Part shown: positions 54,420 through 64,000 of the stretch, in pieces | Layout of the letters: every line of letters starts with the position of its first letter | Position numbering within the stretch: the stretch's first letter is position 1 | Source of the DNA: Girardinichthys multiradiatus | Taxonomy: Eukaryota > Chordata > Actinopteri > Cyprinodontiformes > Goodeidae | Assembly (NCBI RefSeq): GCF_021462225.1 | Contig: NC_061795.1 | Coordinates: forward strand, 51,174,380 to 51,238,379 | Length of the DNA: 64,000 bases | Direction: 5' to 3' | The notes under the pieces: model-generated | What the model saw: only the letters and a program-made list of their open reading frames with translations | Databases searched by the model: none | What the model was told of the DNA's origin: nothing | Made by a program: the position numbers and the translations under genes

Positions 54420-54500
54420 GGCGCGGCTTTACGTCAGCGGGAGAGATTCTCTCTTATGATTGGTGGCTGCGTTGTTAGGCAACAGCTAACTGTTCGCCTC
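54420..54500 (-). promoter_or_regulatory. fbxl9: Likely fbxl9 promoter: CCAAT, CRE-like and X-box motifs
   Basis: On the - strand, 250-330 bases upstream of the ATG, there is an inverted CCAAT box (54459-54463, + ATTGG), a half CRE (ACGTCA at 54431-54436) and an RFX X-box-like GTTGTTAGGCAAC at 54471-54483. The block is more GC-rich than its surroundings. The transcription start is not defined. Confidence 0.45.
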
Positions 54501-55179
54501 CAGGTATGGCAAGTTGTTTTATTATATAACACCTTGTCTGGGACGGTTGGAAAATTAAAAATATCAATAAACAAATTTGTGTCACAACAAACGACTAATG
54601 TGAAAGAATATTAAAATGACTAAAATCATAGAGAGGATTTAGAATAATTCATACATTTGACGGCTTAATATTGAAAAGGTCTGTGCCCAGAGCCCCGGCA
54701 AGTTTTCAGGTTGAAAAGAAATGGCAAAAAATTTGGAATAAAATACAAACAGCCTCCAGGCCTCAATAATTACCCTCAGCGTTGAAGGCATTGGACTTAT
54801 GAAGACCTTCATACCTGATCATTTAGATAATAGCGGTAGAAAATGGACAGATCATAATTATTCAGCTATAACAACCTTAAGATTTTTGAACAGTCCCAGG
54901 ACAGATTTCTACAGATATTTACAGGCTAAGGACGTTTTGGGGCAAACCCACAAATATAAAAAAAAGCTTTTTTAGAGATGTAAATCAGGAATGGAGACCA
55001 GCAAATAATTAGTAAATTATACCATATATTTTCATCTATGAATTCACATAATAGAAATACCTCTTAAATATTCACTAAAGTGCATAACTATCAGACAACA
55101 TATGAATCCAAAACTTTCAGATCACATGGAGCAAATTACATTTACACTAAAGCTAGGACCCTGTTAAAGCCCTGCTAAT

Positions 55180-55540
55180 GAGGATGCATGTCCAATGTCC
55201 ATTTTATTTATAAAGCACATTTAACAACACTTGATGTTGACCAAAGTGCTTCTCATGACGGTAAATACAAATGATATAACTGTAGAAGACAGACATAAAA
55301 CCAAAAAACCGACATATACAATAAAGTAGAATTAAAAACAAAAATTCCTGATGGACTCAAACTCATCCGATGTAAAAAAGTGAGTTTTCAGGAGGGATGT
55401 AAAAGACTGAACAGACTCAGCATCATGAATCTCAAGGGCCAGTTTATTCCAGAGACTGGAAGCTACCACAGCAAAAGCCCGGTCCACTCTGTGCCTTAAT
55501 TTGGCCCTCGGGGCCCCTTTGCTTCATTATACCTGCTCAG
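55180..55540. repeat. Interspersed repeat fragment
   Basis: Phrases such as 'tttataaagcacatttaaca' and 'gagttttcaggagggatgt' belong to a common fish repeat; similar wording appears near 3740-3900. No coding content. Confidence 0.5.
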
Positions 55541-57511
55541 TGCCTTAAACATATTTCACATATACACCTACTGCACACCATCTCCCCACAGAGTAAATAC
55601 TATGTCTGCACTTCTGTACATGTCATCATGTCTTGGTCATACTCTCAGGGGTTGTGTGCAGGTGGTTTGCTGTGTGCAGTTCCTCTCTCTTCCAGCAGGG
55701 GGGGATTGGCAGGCGCAGCTTCACAGGTGTGACCCATTGGGCCGAATCAGGAGGGTTTCTTAAGGAGCAGGAACTCTCACTGAGTTCGTTAGCTCAGCTA
55801 GAGTGGTCACCTGAACAACATTCGCAGAGTTTCTGTGGTCCGTTCCCTTGCGAACCTGCAGTTACCTGAGTCTGTGCTCCTTCTCTCCAGATTTAACTCA
55901 TCTGCTCAGGAATCCCAGATCCTGTTCTTCACGCCTTGCCTGGTGACCTTCTTGGAGGAGAGATCTCCTCACCCTCATACCCGGCCGGGAGTCTCCTTTA
56001 ATTTTTTGCTCTCCTCCCTCCTTGTTCAATAAGACCTCACTGAGAAACACCAAACCTCAGTGCACCTGCCTGTCCACCATCCTCCTGCCAACCTCATCAA
56101 TCACCTGACTCACCTGAGCACATCGTCTGAAAGGATAAAACCTGAAACCTCCACGTTACTCCACCAGTTTAACTCGCTTACCTCCTCCTGACCAGGCTCC
56201 ATCTCACAATAAGATCTTCTCAACCTGCTTGGTGAAAATATCTGTACCATTTCTCTGCCAGAACATGATCATCTTACCTCTCTTCCACTGTATCAAGCAA
56301 GACCCCCTCTCCAGGAGATCCAGTTATCCTTCAATAAACTGTTTAACTTCTGTTTTCTACCTCCAAGGAGGTTTTAGTTCATCTAGTTGAATTCAGATGT
56401 TTACATACATGATATAAAAGAAACTGTTTCTCTCACTGCTGACAGTAAATCAGACCAAACCTTCTCTGTTTCAGTTTTACCAAAAATTATATTTATTTAA
56501 ATATGAAAAGGCTCAATTTGGAAAATGTAACCGACTTGAACTGTAAGACTGGATTGACTTAACTTTCTTATTGTAAAGTTCCCTGAGACAACATGTGTGA
56601 ATTGGCGCGATATAAATAAACTGAAACGAATTGAAAAAGTTTTTTTGTATTTTTGCAAAGCAGTGTACTTTTTAGTTTTTTCAAATACATATGCATAAAT
56701 TAAGCTTCCTTGGCATTTATAGGTGAGAAGACAGTTTTTATTGAATTTATTTGTAAAAAGCCAAAGTGAAAACTCATAACACAAATGACAAAGAACAAAA
56801 GCACTATAAATGTAATATGAACTGTTATCTGAACATTCTGTGAGACATTTACTGTAGAATACAGAAATTTCATAAAACATCATTGTTATGTGTTTGATAC
56901 CATAGTTCTGGGTTACTAACAGTTGGGTTCACTGTATTCAGTGTAATAGGGTTACATGTTTTTATATTTTTACATAACTCTCACAAATAAAATATTGATA
57001 TATCGTAAAATCCTTTAACAGCATTGTCAGAGAGCTTCAATATCTCAGGACATGCCGGTTATTATAAACCGGCATGTCAAATTGATACAAATATTTATAT
57101 AAATTTTACATAAAAACATTCAAAGTAAAAATTCAAATGTTTAGACTATAATCACTAAGACTGATTTTTATTAAGCAGTGATATAATTATTTCAGGATAT
57201 TTACAGTTTATTTTACAGCATAAAATCCAATGTTGACATCATTGCTATTCATATAGCTTCAATTTAAAATCAATAGAAAAGATCCAGAAGTGTCCCACAT
57301 TGATCTACTGACACACTGGAGTGAAGCCTCAGCAGTGAAGTCTGACATGAACACAACACAGAAAAATAAAGCCAGAGGTTCTTCAAGAGAACAACAACTA
57401 TTCCCTCCTTCTGCAGAAAGACAAGAACTTCATTTGTGTTAAACCAGGCTGATGTGACCTAACTATGCTAACCAGTGATAAGTTACACATGACCTGAGAA
57501 AATTTCATTCA

Positions 57512-57517
57512 TTTATT
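57512..57517 (-). terminator. cngb1: Polyadenylation signal AATAAA for cngb1
   Basis: A - strand AATAAA (TTTATT on +) 92 bases past the cngb1 stop codon. Others lie further on, so the used site is uncertain. Confidence 0.4.
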
Positions 57518-57608
57518 TCCCTGCACCTCCTTCAGAAATAACCCACTATCCCATCATAAAACAGCTCCTCCAATCACTCTCCAACTTTCAATTTATCTAA
57601 AACACATT

Positions 57609-57812
57609 TTACATCTTCCCACCTTCATCCCGCTCATCTTCGCTATCATCCTTTTTGACTGTGTCACCATGGATCTGTGCAGGAGGAAGATCTTCAAGGT
57701 TGCAGCTGTATGAAGCTGAGTGAAGCGTCATGGAGCTGGCAGAGACAGACAACCTTTCAGGTCCAGAGCTGAGGCTAGGAGATGGAGGACGTAAAGAGGT
57801 GGAGAAGGATCG
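57609..57812 (-). CDS. cngb1: cngb1 last coding exon (C-terminal tail)
   Basis: Encodes [20 protein letters not shown], a Ser/Pro-rich stretch, and an acidic end ([15 protein letters not shown]) before TAA at 57609-57611. Little family conservation; placed by phase and acceptor TTCCAG. Confidence 0.8.
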   Translation of the reverse strand, partial: RSFSTSLRPPSPSLSSGPERLSVSASSMTLHSASYSCNLEDLPPAQIHGDTVKKDDSEDERDEGGKM

Positions 57813-60800
57813 CTGGAAGAGAAGACCAACGGAGCATTTTAGAGATCCACATCTCCATGGGGCCTGAAAACGGATCAGCTGTACAATTACAGGAGGGGCT
57901 TCAGGTGTGTCTGTGGCTGAATCATAAATTTCTCTGATGTCATAAACTCTGCGCTAAACAATCCATGTGGCATACCTAAAGTATTCACACCCCTTTAACT
58001 ATGTTCGTCTCATTCCAGCCGCAGACTTCAACATGTTTCATCGGGATTTTATGGGATAGGCCAACATCGAGTAGAGCATCATTAGAAAGTGGAAAGAAAA
58101 GGATTCAAAGTTTTTAACATTTTTTGCTGTGTGCATTTGTATTCAGCCCCCCGGTTGTCTGCAGGTCAGCTGCAGGTCTTCTGAAGTTTGTCTCCACCAG
58201 CTTTGAGCATCTACAGACTTACAGTTCTGCTAATTGTTTTGTAAAACAGCTCACCTCAGTAAGGTTGGATGGAGAACATCTGAGAACATCAGATTTCTTT
58301 CCACAGACTCTCAGTTGGATTTAGGCCTAGACTTTGACTAGGCCATTGTAATAGCTGAACATGTTTTGATCTGAACCTTGCCATTGTATATCTGGCTGTA
58401 AAACTTCGTGTTGGTGACATAACATCTCAGTAAAATACGTTGAGGCTTGTTGCTGGAACCTGAGAATTCAGGTGAATCTGTAGAGTTAAAGGTGAACTCA
58501 ACGACTTCATGACAGCATGAACCTGAGTGTTTGCCTGTTGCCAAAATAAGCATTTACCTGTAATGAGATACTGGACTTGCTGGTCTTCTCTTTGAGTTTA
58601 GCCAGAGCTCCTTTTAGTCCTGAAGATCTCTCAGTTATCTCAAGAGCTGCTCTGAGCAGTTTGGGAGTCACCAGCTTTAGAGGAGCCGCTGGTACCTGAG
58701 GCGGTTCCCTAGCTTCTTCTTTGGGTTCAGGCTTTTTTCCTTTATTAAGCATCTTCCTGTGATGAAAAGGGCATCAGTCACCAGAGAAATACATGACGCA
58801 GACCAAAAGCAACAGTTGACGTAGTCCTGATAAAAATGGTTTATGAAGTCAAACCTGGCTTTCTTGTGCAGCAGTTTCTTTGACTCAGGGTAGTGGACCA
58901 GGATCTCATTCAGGTCTTTCTTGTCCAGGATGAACAGGTTGGCAAATCCATGAGCAATCACATTGGCTGTGCGCCTGTTGACTCCGGCCACTGCAAGTAA
59001 ACTGTAATCCAGGCAAAATGATAGTTTCAAGAAAAAACACCTGTTCACGCTGCAGCTGTCTCCTGTCTGGACATGTTCTGGTGTACAGAGAAACACAGAA
59101 CATGTCTCCAAACATCAGGAAATGAGGTGGATTTAACTTGTCAAATCTCTAAAGCATGTTTGTTCCTAGTTATTTGGATTAAGGGTGTGAAGTTCTGCTA
59201 TGTTACTCTTGCTTTTAAAGGCACATAAAGACAGTCACTAAGTCAGCCCTCTATGACATGAAGAACATTTCCAGGATTAAAGGTATAATGTCCCAGCAGG
59301 ATCTGTAAGATCTCACCCATGTCTTCATCTATAGTTAAGGTTATCACTGCAACAGTGTCTTCACAGGTCTGTCTAAAAGGTCCATCAGACAGATGCAGCT
59401 GATCCAGGATGCTAATGCCTGGTCCTCACTAGAACCTAGAAGGTAGAGAACATCAGCCCAGGTCTAAAGTCCTTCCAATGGCTCCCTGGACCTCAGAGAA
59501 GAGACTTTAAAATGCTTCTGTTAGTTTCTAAGACATTGAATGGCTTAGCAGCAAAATACAGTAAAGATCTATTGCTGTTGTATCAACCTTCTAGACCACT
59601 CAGGTCTTCTGGCTCCAGTTTACTCTGCATCCCCAGAACCAGAACCAGACATGGAGAAGCAGCATTCAGTTCTTCTGCTCCATTAATCTGGAGCAAACGT
59701 CCAGAAAACTGCAGAGATGCTGAATCCTTGAGTTCCTCTAAATTCAGGTTAAAAACCCAGATTTAATTAAAAAATTTAAAAACTCTAAACAAATAAAAAA
59801 ATGTATTTAGAGTTGCTTTGATTCTTCTAATTAAACTATTAACTAGAACATGATAAAAGTTTCTACTGGGGTTAAAGGTTCATTAGGATTTTCCACCTTG
59901 GAACTGAAAGCAGAAAGGCAGTTCATCGTAGAAGACCCCTGGATGAGCTGGGCTCTCCTAGAAGAAGTTAGGAGGAAGGTACAGAGCACCAGGACGTCTC
60001 TGACTCTTGGTGCAGACGTGGATCAGTTTTAAAAGAATATTCCCCCGTTATCGAGATACATAATGGATCAGAACAATTCTAATGAGTTATAAGTATGGGC
60101 CTAAAAGCATTGAGTGCGGTCATTAATTCCAGTCTGAGTTTCCTTCCTTTCTTTTATCAAGCCACTGCATCATGTAAAGCAGTTTGAACTGTCTTGTTGC
60201 TACAATGTGCTGTACCCAAATAAACCTGCCTTGCCTGGCTGTGATGTCACTGTCTTGTTTTATTTGTTCTTCATTTCTTATTGTAGGACCGTCTAGGAGT
60301 GAAATTTCAATGCTCTAGGAGCACCCCCAAGTGGTCACATCAGCATTAGTGGAGTAAACCAGAAAGTAGGTCAAATGATCAGTTTCAGTTACATTTCAAA
60401 CATCTAGCATGCTGAGGTGAGTGCATCTTCATCAGACATAAAGTAATCCATATATTTTCAGATTGGACCTGCAGGGGATTTAAAATGAGATTAAGTATTG
60501 TTGTAAATGGGTCATTGCTGCCATGCAACTGCAGTAGCATTGATTCTGGTGCAGTTGAGCACATGTGCACGGCATTGTGAACTGGGATTGGTTGACCTCT
60601 CCTGTGGCAACCTGTCTCATCTGCTGATCAAACTGAGAATCCTGGAGTGGTGATGCAGTGTGGGAGCAATATTCTCTGAAACCAGGGGGTCTTCCTACGC
60701 CACTGAGTACAAAAAACTCTGACTGGTTTTACATCTAAGGACAGCAGTCTTTGCAGACTGGTTTGTTGTGGTTATGTAATCTCCCTGCCTGAAGGGGATG

Positions 60801-63268
60801 CTGTTTCCTGCGGCTGTCTTCATGATCTAGTGTAGGAGGCATCAGTTGGTGACTGTACTGCAGAGCTTTGATCCATAAAAATCATTGGTGGAACAAATTT
60901 TTTTTCTGATCTGTAAGTTTGGATTTTAATAAAGTGTTTCCATTTTTAAAAGGCTCTATTTTATATCTGAGACTATCTTCTCTCATTTTTTTCTTGATAA
61001 CATCTCGGTTTATTGTGATGAATCGGTCTTCAATGGTCTGCCACGCACTTGGGTAAAATAACTTTAACAAAGACATCTCAAACCAAGGAATTGTAGATAC
61101 TTATGCAAATTGGAAAACTGTATTATATGCATGTCTGGGTTCCTTGTGGCAGTTTAAGTGTTTATAACTCTTTACGATGCTATTCACAGTACAATAAAGT
61201 GTTTGTTCAATTCAAATTAATTCAGTGGAGTTATATTTAGCACCAATTCACAACACGTCATCACAAGGCACCTTACAAAGTCAATTGCAATCATACAGAC
61301 TCCAAGTCAGGTTCATTCATTCTAATTAATCGTAACTATTGAACAGTTTAGTCAGATTCAGTTATTTATTCAAATTGGATAAAACGTTTTTCTATCTAAG
61401 GAAACCCAGCAGATTACATCCAGTCAGTGACTTGCAGCATTCACTCCTCCTGGATGAGCATGTAGAGACAGTGGACAGTCACTGGCGTTGACTTTGCAGC
61501 AATCCCTCATACTGAGCATGCATGTAGCGACAGTGGAGAGGAAAAACTCCCTTTTAACAGGAAGAAACCTCCAGCAGAACCAGAACCAGGCTCAGTGTGA
61601 GCGTACTGACCATGCACGTAGGCTTCCTGATTGATTAGCTTTCAGATGTCCATTAATGTTGTCAACTAATGCTGGTAGCAGATAAAAATCATATTTCATT
61701 AATTATCATGTATATTTGCCCTTTGGGAAAGCTCTGTTTTAAACTTTATAAAACCTTTTTTCTAAATAACTAAAAGTCAATCTGTTAAAATGTTTAAGAT
61801 TCTATTCAAATAATATAAAAATGAACCATTTGACAAGTTAAACTAACTGTTGACCGTGTTGTTTTCTCCTTCATTTTATTCTTTTCATTTATTTTAAAAT
61901 ATAAAGATTTCTATTTTTCCCACTTTATTTTTGTCCCTGTAGGGACCTGTAGCTTACAGCCAGGAAAAAAAACAAGAAAACAATAAAACGTTTAAGGAAA
62001 AGCATCATTTAAAACACTTGAAACTAAACAACCAAAGGATTTCTAGTTTCTAAATCCTTTATTGTTTATCTGAATAATGGCCTGAGTTTTCCATCTGCTT
62101 GTCCTTGGCTGACAGAACCACTTATCAGACAGTAGGACCTTAAATCTCCATGCAGGGCTTTATCAGACCTGTGGACACTGTCTTTAGCTCTTTAGTCTGA
62201 CTCTCATTAGAAAGGTTTGGTTGGATCTGAGTATCTTGGTACCAACAATGTCACCAGCAACTTTGATGATATGTATGATTTTCAGAGTTTGTGAAACATA
62301 TTGAACAGCTTCCTGTTACCTTATCTCTCCAAAAACAGATCCTGCTCTGAGAGTGGCAAACACCGTCCTCTCATCAGGTCCTCCAACCACCTGCACCTCC
62401 CCGGCTTTTATGATGTACATCTCTCGACCCACCTCGCCCTGAGAGGTGTGGAAAGCAAACAAACAGCAATCACATATAAAACTATGCAAGCTTTTAGGAT
62501 GGAGATTTTGCAACACACGTACTTTTTTGCAGACATAATCACCAGGCAGGTAGACAATAGAACGCAGGCTTTTCAGCATGTCAAAAATCATCTGTCTGTC
62601 ACAACCCTGGGATGCAGGAAAACACAAAAATGTTTCTGAAGCAGCTTTTACTCGTCTTTGGTTCAATATACCATGCTGTGCACACACATGAGATTTATCA
62701 CCTGGAAGAGAGGGACTTTGCTCACAATGGAGTAGTTAACATCTACAGCAATGTCCAGACGCATCTTATCTGGCAGCTGGGTCAGAAGCTCCTGCTCATC
62801 TGGAGTGCAAACATGAGGAGGTAAAGCAAGACCAACGGGTCACCTTTATTAACCCAATAGCAATCATTTGATGGCTTTCTTACCCAGCATGCCTTGTGAC
62901 TGCCAAGTGAAGTTGTACCAGGTTTTGACCCGGTTCTGGACGTCTTTTGGAATGCGATAGGACGTCATGTATTTGATGGTGTTGTCCATACAGGTGCGGT
63001 AGTAAGTCTGGGCTGCTGTGGCTGCACCGACAACATCGCGCATCTAAATACAAACAAGGCTGGACTGGATTGTTTGACATTTTTACAGCTGTGACCACAC
63101 AACTTCAACTTGGCATCCATACCTACCTGACCAATCATGATGGAGAAGGCAAAGACTCCAACAAAATAGTTAATGAGCTGGAAGACAATCTCAAACAGGG
63201 AGGTGGGTTCTGGGAGACCTCCGATGGTGATCAGAGTTTTCACCGCAAAGAAGTAACATCGAATATAA
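57609..63268 (-). CDS. cngb1: Cyclic nucleotide-gated channel beta 1, 3' part (8 coding exons)
   Basis: CNGB1 is the modulatory subunit of the plasma-membrane cation channel opened by cGMP or cAMP in rod photoreceptors and olfactory neurons. About 383 C-terminal residues lie here. In order: pore helix and filter ([11 protein letters not shown]), S6 ([17 protein letters not shown]), C-linker ([20 protein letters not shown]), cyclic-nucleotide-binding domain ([49 protein letters not shown]) and a poorly conserved tail. The filter reads GLP where CNGA subunits have E-T/S-P, typical of beta subunits. Exons in order: 63127-63268, 62884-63043, 62702-62799, 62523-62606, 62320-62438, 58855-59001, 58558-58756, 57609-57812. 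The N-terminal and first transmembrane part is off the right edge. Which fish duplicate (a or b) it is cannot be told from this. Confidence 0.94.
57813..58557 (-). other. cngb1: cngb1 last intron, with Tc1-related repeat
   Basis: Positions 57975-58350 carry 'aagtattcacacccctt', 'cgggattttatgggatagg' and 'ggcctagactttgactagg', the ends and SQSPDLN-region complement of a fish Tc1 relic. No exon seen. Confidence 0.6.
58558..58756 (-). CDS. cngb1: cngb1 post-CNBD exon
   Basis: Completes Arg, then [37 protein letters not shown] and [20 protein letters not shown]. The TPKLxxAAL and [10 protein letters not shown] pieces match the CNGB1 C-terminal helix region. A basic amphipathic stretch is present. 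Confidence 0.88.
58855..59001 (-). CDS. cngb1: cngb1 CNBD exon, C-helix side
   Basis: Encodes (S)[39 protein letters not shown] and SKKLLHKKA. Contains the NRRTA segment next to the nucleotide phosphate cassette. Confidence 0.95.
59300..60240 (+). mobile_element. LINE 3' end with tail
   Basis: Reads, with stops, like the C-terminus of a fish LINE reverse transcriptase: [20 protein letters not shown], then a proline-rich [20 protein letters not shown] and [20 protein letters not shown] 3' UTR-like stretch follows, to 'aaataaacctgccttgcc'. No intact domain. Confidence 0.72.
61190..61610 (-). repeat. Interspersed repeat, inverted copy of 28440-28880
   Basis: The same phrases as in 28440-28880 in opposite orientation, such as 'gaggaaaaactcccttttaa' and 'tgactttgcagcaatccctc'. 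Confidence 0.8.
62320..62438 (-). CDS. cngb1: cngb1 CNBD exon, beta-roll
   Basis: Encodes [39 protein letters not shown] plus two bases of Ser. FGEIS is the nucleotide-contacting motif. Confidence 0.96.
62523..62606 (-). CDS. cngb1: cngb1 CNBD exon, start
   Basis: Encodes [20 protein letters not shown] then PGDYVCKK. Nearly identical to human CNGB1 here. Donor GTACGT. Confidence 0.96.
62702..62799 (-). CDS. cngb1: cngb1 C-linker exon 2
   Basis: Completes Asp, then [20 protein letters not shown] and [12 protein letters not shown]. [14 protein letters not shown] is a CNG-channel hallmark. Confidence 0.96.
62884..63043 (-). CDS. cngb1: cngb1 C-linker exon 1
   Basis: Encodes [53 protein letters not shown] plus one base of Gly. 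Matches human [20 protein letters not shown]. Confidence 0.96.
63127..63268 (-). CDS. cngb1: cngb1 pore and S6 exon (first in window)
   Basis: Completes a codon from an exon beyond the window, then [20 protein letters not shown] and [27 protein letters not shown]. Pore loop plus S6. Confidence 0.96.
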
Positions 63269-64000
63269 CTGAGGGAAGAAGAAGAACGGTCAATCTGGCA
63301 CCCCTGGTAAGGTTCCTGGTCCTCAACAGTGCCTTTACAATCAGTCACACACTTGGAACCAGAGAGAAAAGAGCAAAGCCTGCAAATATGCTCGCAAAGC
63401 TAAATGTTAAACAACGCAACATAAACCAGTTCAACTGGTAGTGAGTTTTCTAATGTTCCCACCTTCACTGTGAAAGTCTGGTTCTGTCTAACACATTATA
63501 CCAATTTATTACTAATAAGATAAATACTGATTCCAATGGTGACCAGGTCCACAATTATCAGTCAGTTTCCAGCTGAAGGGTCAATACTGTGATTCTGAGA
63601 GTAAATATAGTTTCATAATGAATTTCTCTTATTCCTTTGTATAAAATAAGCATTTAATAAGAAAATGTACTCCTCCGATTCCTTTAGAAAACCTGGATCT
63701 TAGTCTTATCTGACTAATACTCTCAATCCCAGGAGTGTTGATTACACCTATTAACATAAAATCACCAAAGGATCCACGACTTCAGTGACATTTAGTTAGT
63801 AAAAAATGTCAGGGATAACAATCAATGAAGCACACATTATTATTACTGCAGGATTTTCCTCCTCTGAACACATTTTTTTCTACATTTCTCACTCTGTGAT
63901 GATGCTCAAATGAATTTAAAACTTTTAACACATATTGACCAGGGGTGCCAACTAGAGCTAAAGGAGCTGAAGATAACATCTCCCATTCTTGGTTTGACTT
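63269..64000 (-). other. cngb1: cngb1 intron reaching the window edge
   Basis: Non-coding. I looked for the preceding CNGB1 exon (LYYWAS-type segment) on the - strand and did not find it. Confidence 0.6.

Larger units (their letters stand above)
54500..57608. other. Intergenic fbxl9-cngb1 (head to tail), repeat-bearing
   Basis: No gene supported. An interspersed repeat lies at 55180-55540 ('aacaacacttgatgttgacc', 'ccagagactggaagctacca'), and a further repeat tail at 56580-56640. Frames of 65-128 codons in this stretch lack family features. Confidence 0.55.
59002..62319 (-). other. cngb1: cngb1 3.3-kb intron with LINE and interspersed repeats
   Basis: Exons on either side join in frame (FGEIS|LLAV), so no exon is missing. 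It holds a + strand LINE 3' end (59300-60240) and a 400-bp repeat (61190-61610). The rest is AT-rich and unassigned. Confidence 0.8.

Noticed and set aside
56497..56883. 128-codon - strand frame between fbxl9 and cngb1
   Set aside because: AT-rich low-complexity translation with no family features; probably chance.

Overview
The window is vertebrate nuclear DNA, almost certainly from a teleost fish. Its genes are split into many short exons with GT/AG introns. The introns and spacers hold fish-type repeats: Tc1/mariner relics, tRNA-headed SINEs, non-LTR retrotransposons, an LTR retroelement, minisatellites and a (GT)n microsatellite. All gene models below were assembled by hand from splice sites, reading phase and recalled family sequence; no alignment was run.

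Three protein-coding genes are supported. (1) elmo3 on the + strand, 20 coding exons from 8711 to 32143, 715 residues, complete. It is the ELMO adaptor that works with DOCK proteins to activate Rac. (2) An F-box/leucine-rich-repeat gene, fbxl9 (lrrc29), on the - strand, 11 coding exons from 54175 down to 33930, 650 residues, complete. It lies tail-to-tail with elmo3. (3) The 3' part of cngb1 on the - strand, 8 coding exons from 63268 down to 57609, covering pore, S6, C-linker, cyclic-nucleotide-binding domain and C-terminus. The rest lies beyond the right edge.

Layout: 1-3550 is an AT-rich repeat block ending in a hairpin. 3560-6780 holds SINE/LINE relics and a GT microsatellite. 6781-8616 is a 27-bp minisatellite next to the 5' exon of elmo3. 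8680-32800 is elmo3, with a Tc1 element at 15059-16238 in intron 3. 32800-33930 is the short intergenic gap. 33930-54175 is fbxl9. Its last long intron carries a decayed LTR retroelement (34967-43706) with a tRNA-Asn primer-binding site and a 4.3-kb array of 54/55-bp repeats in its leader. Two LINE fragments flank fbxl9 exon 4, and intron 1 contains a long interrupted inverted repeat. 54200-57600 is intergenic with repeats. 57609-64000 is cngb1 with LINE and other repeats in its 3.3-kb intron.

elmo3, fbxl9 and cngb1 act in unrelated processes (engulfment and Rac signalling, ubiquitin ligation, sensory transduction); the link is conserved neighbourhood. elmo3 and LRRC29/FBXL9 are neighbours in mammals too. 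I found no wholly new gene system. The most unusual structures are the satellite inside the retroelement leader, the nested elements around fbxl9 exon 4, and the interrupted inverted repeat in fbxl9 intron 1.
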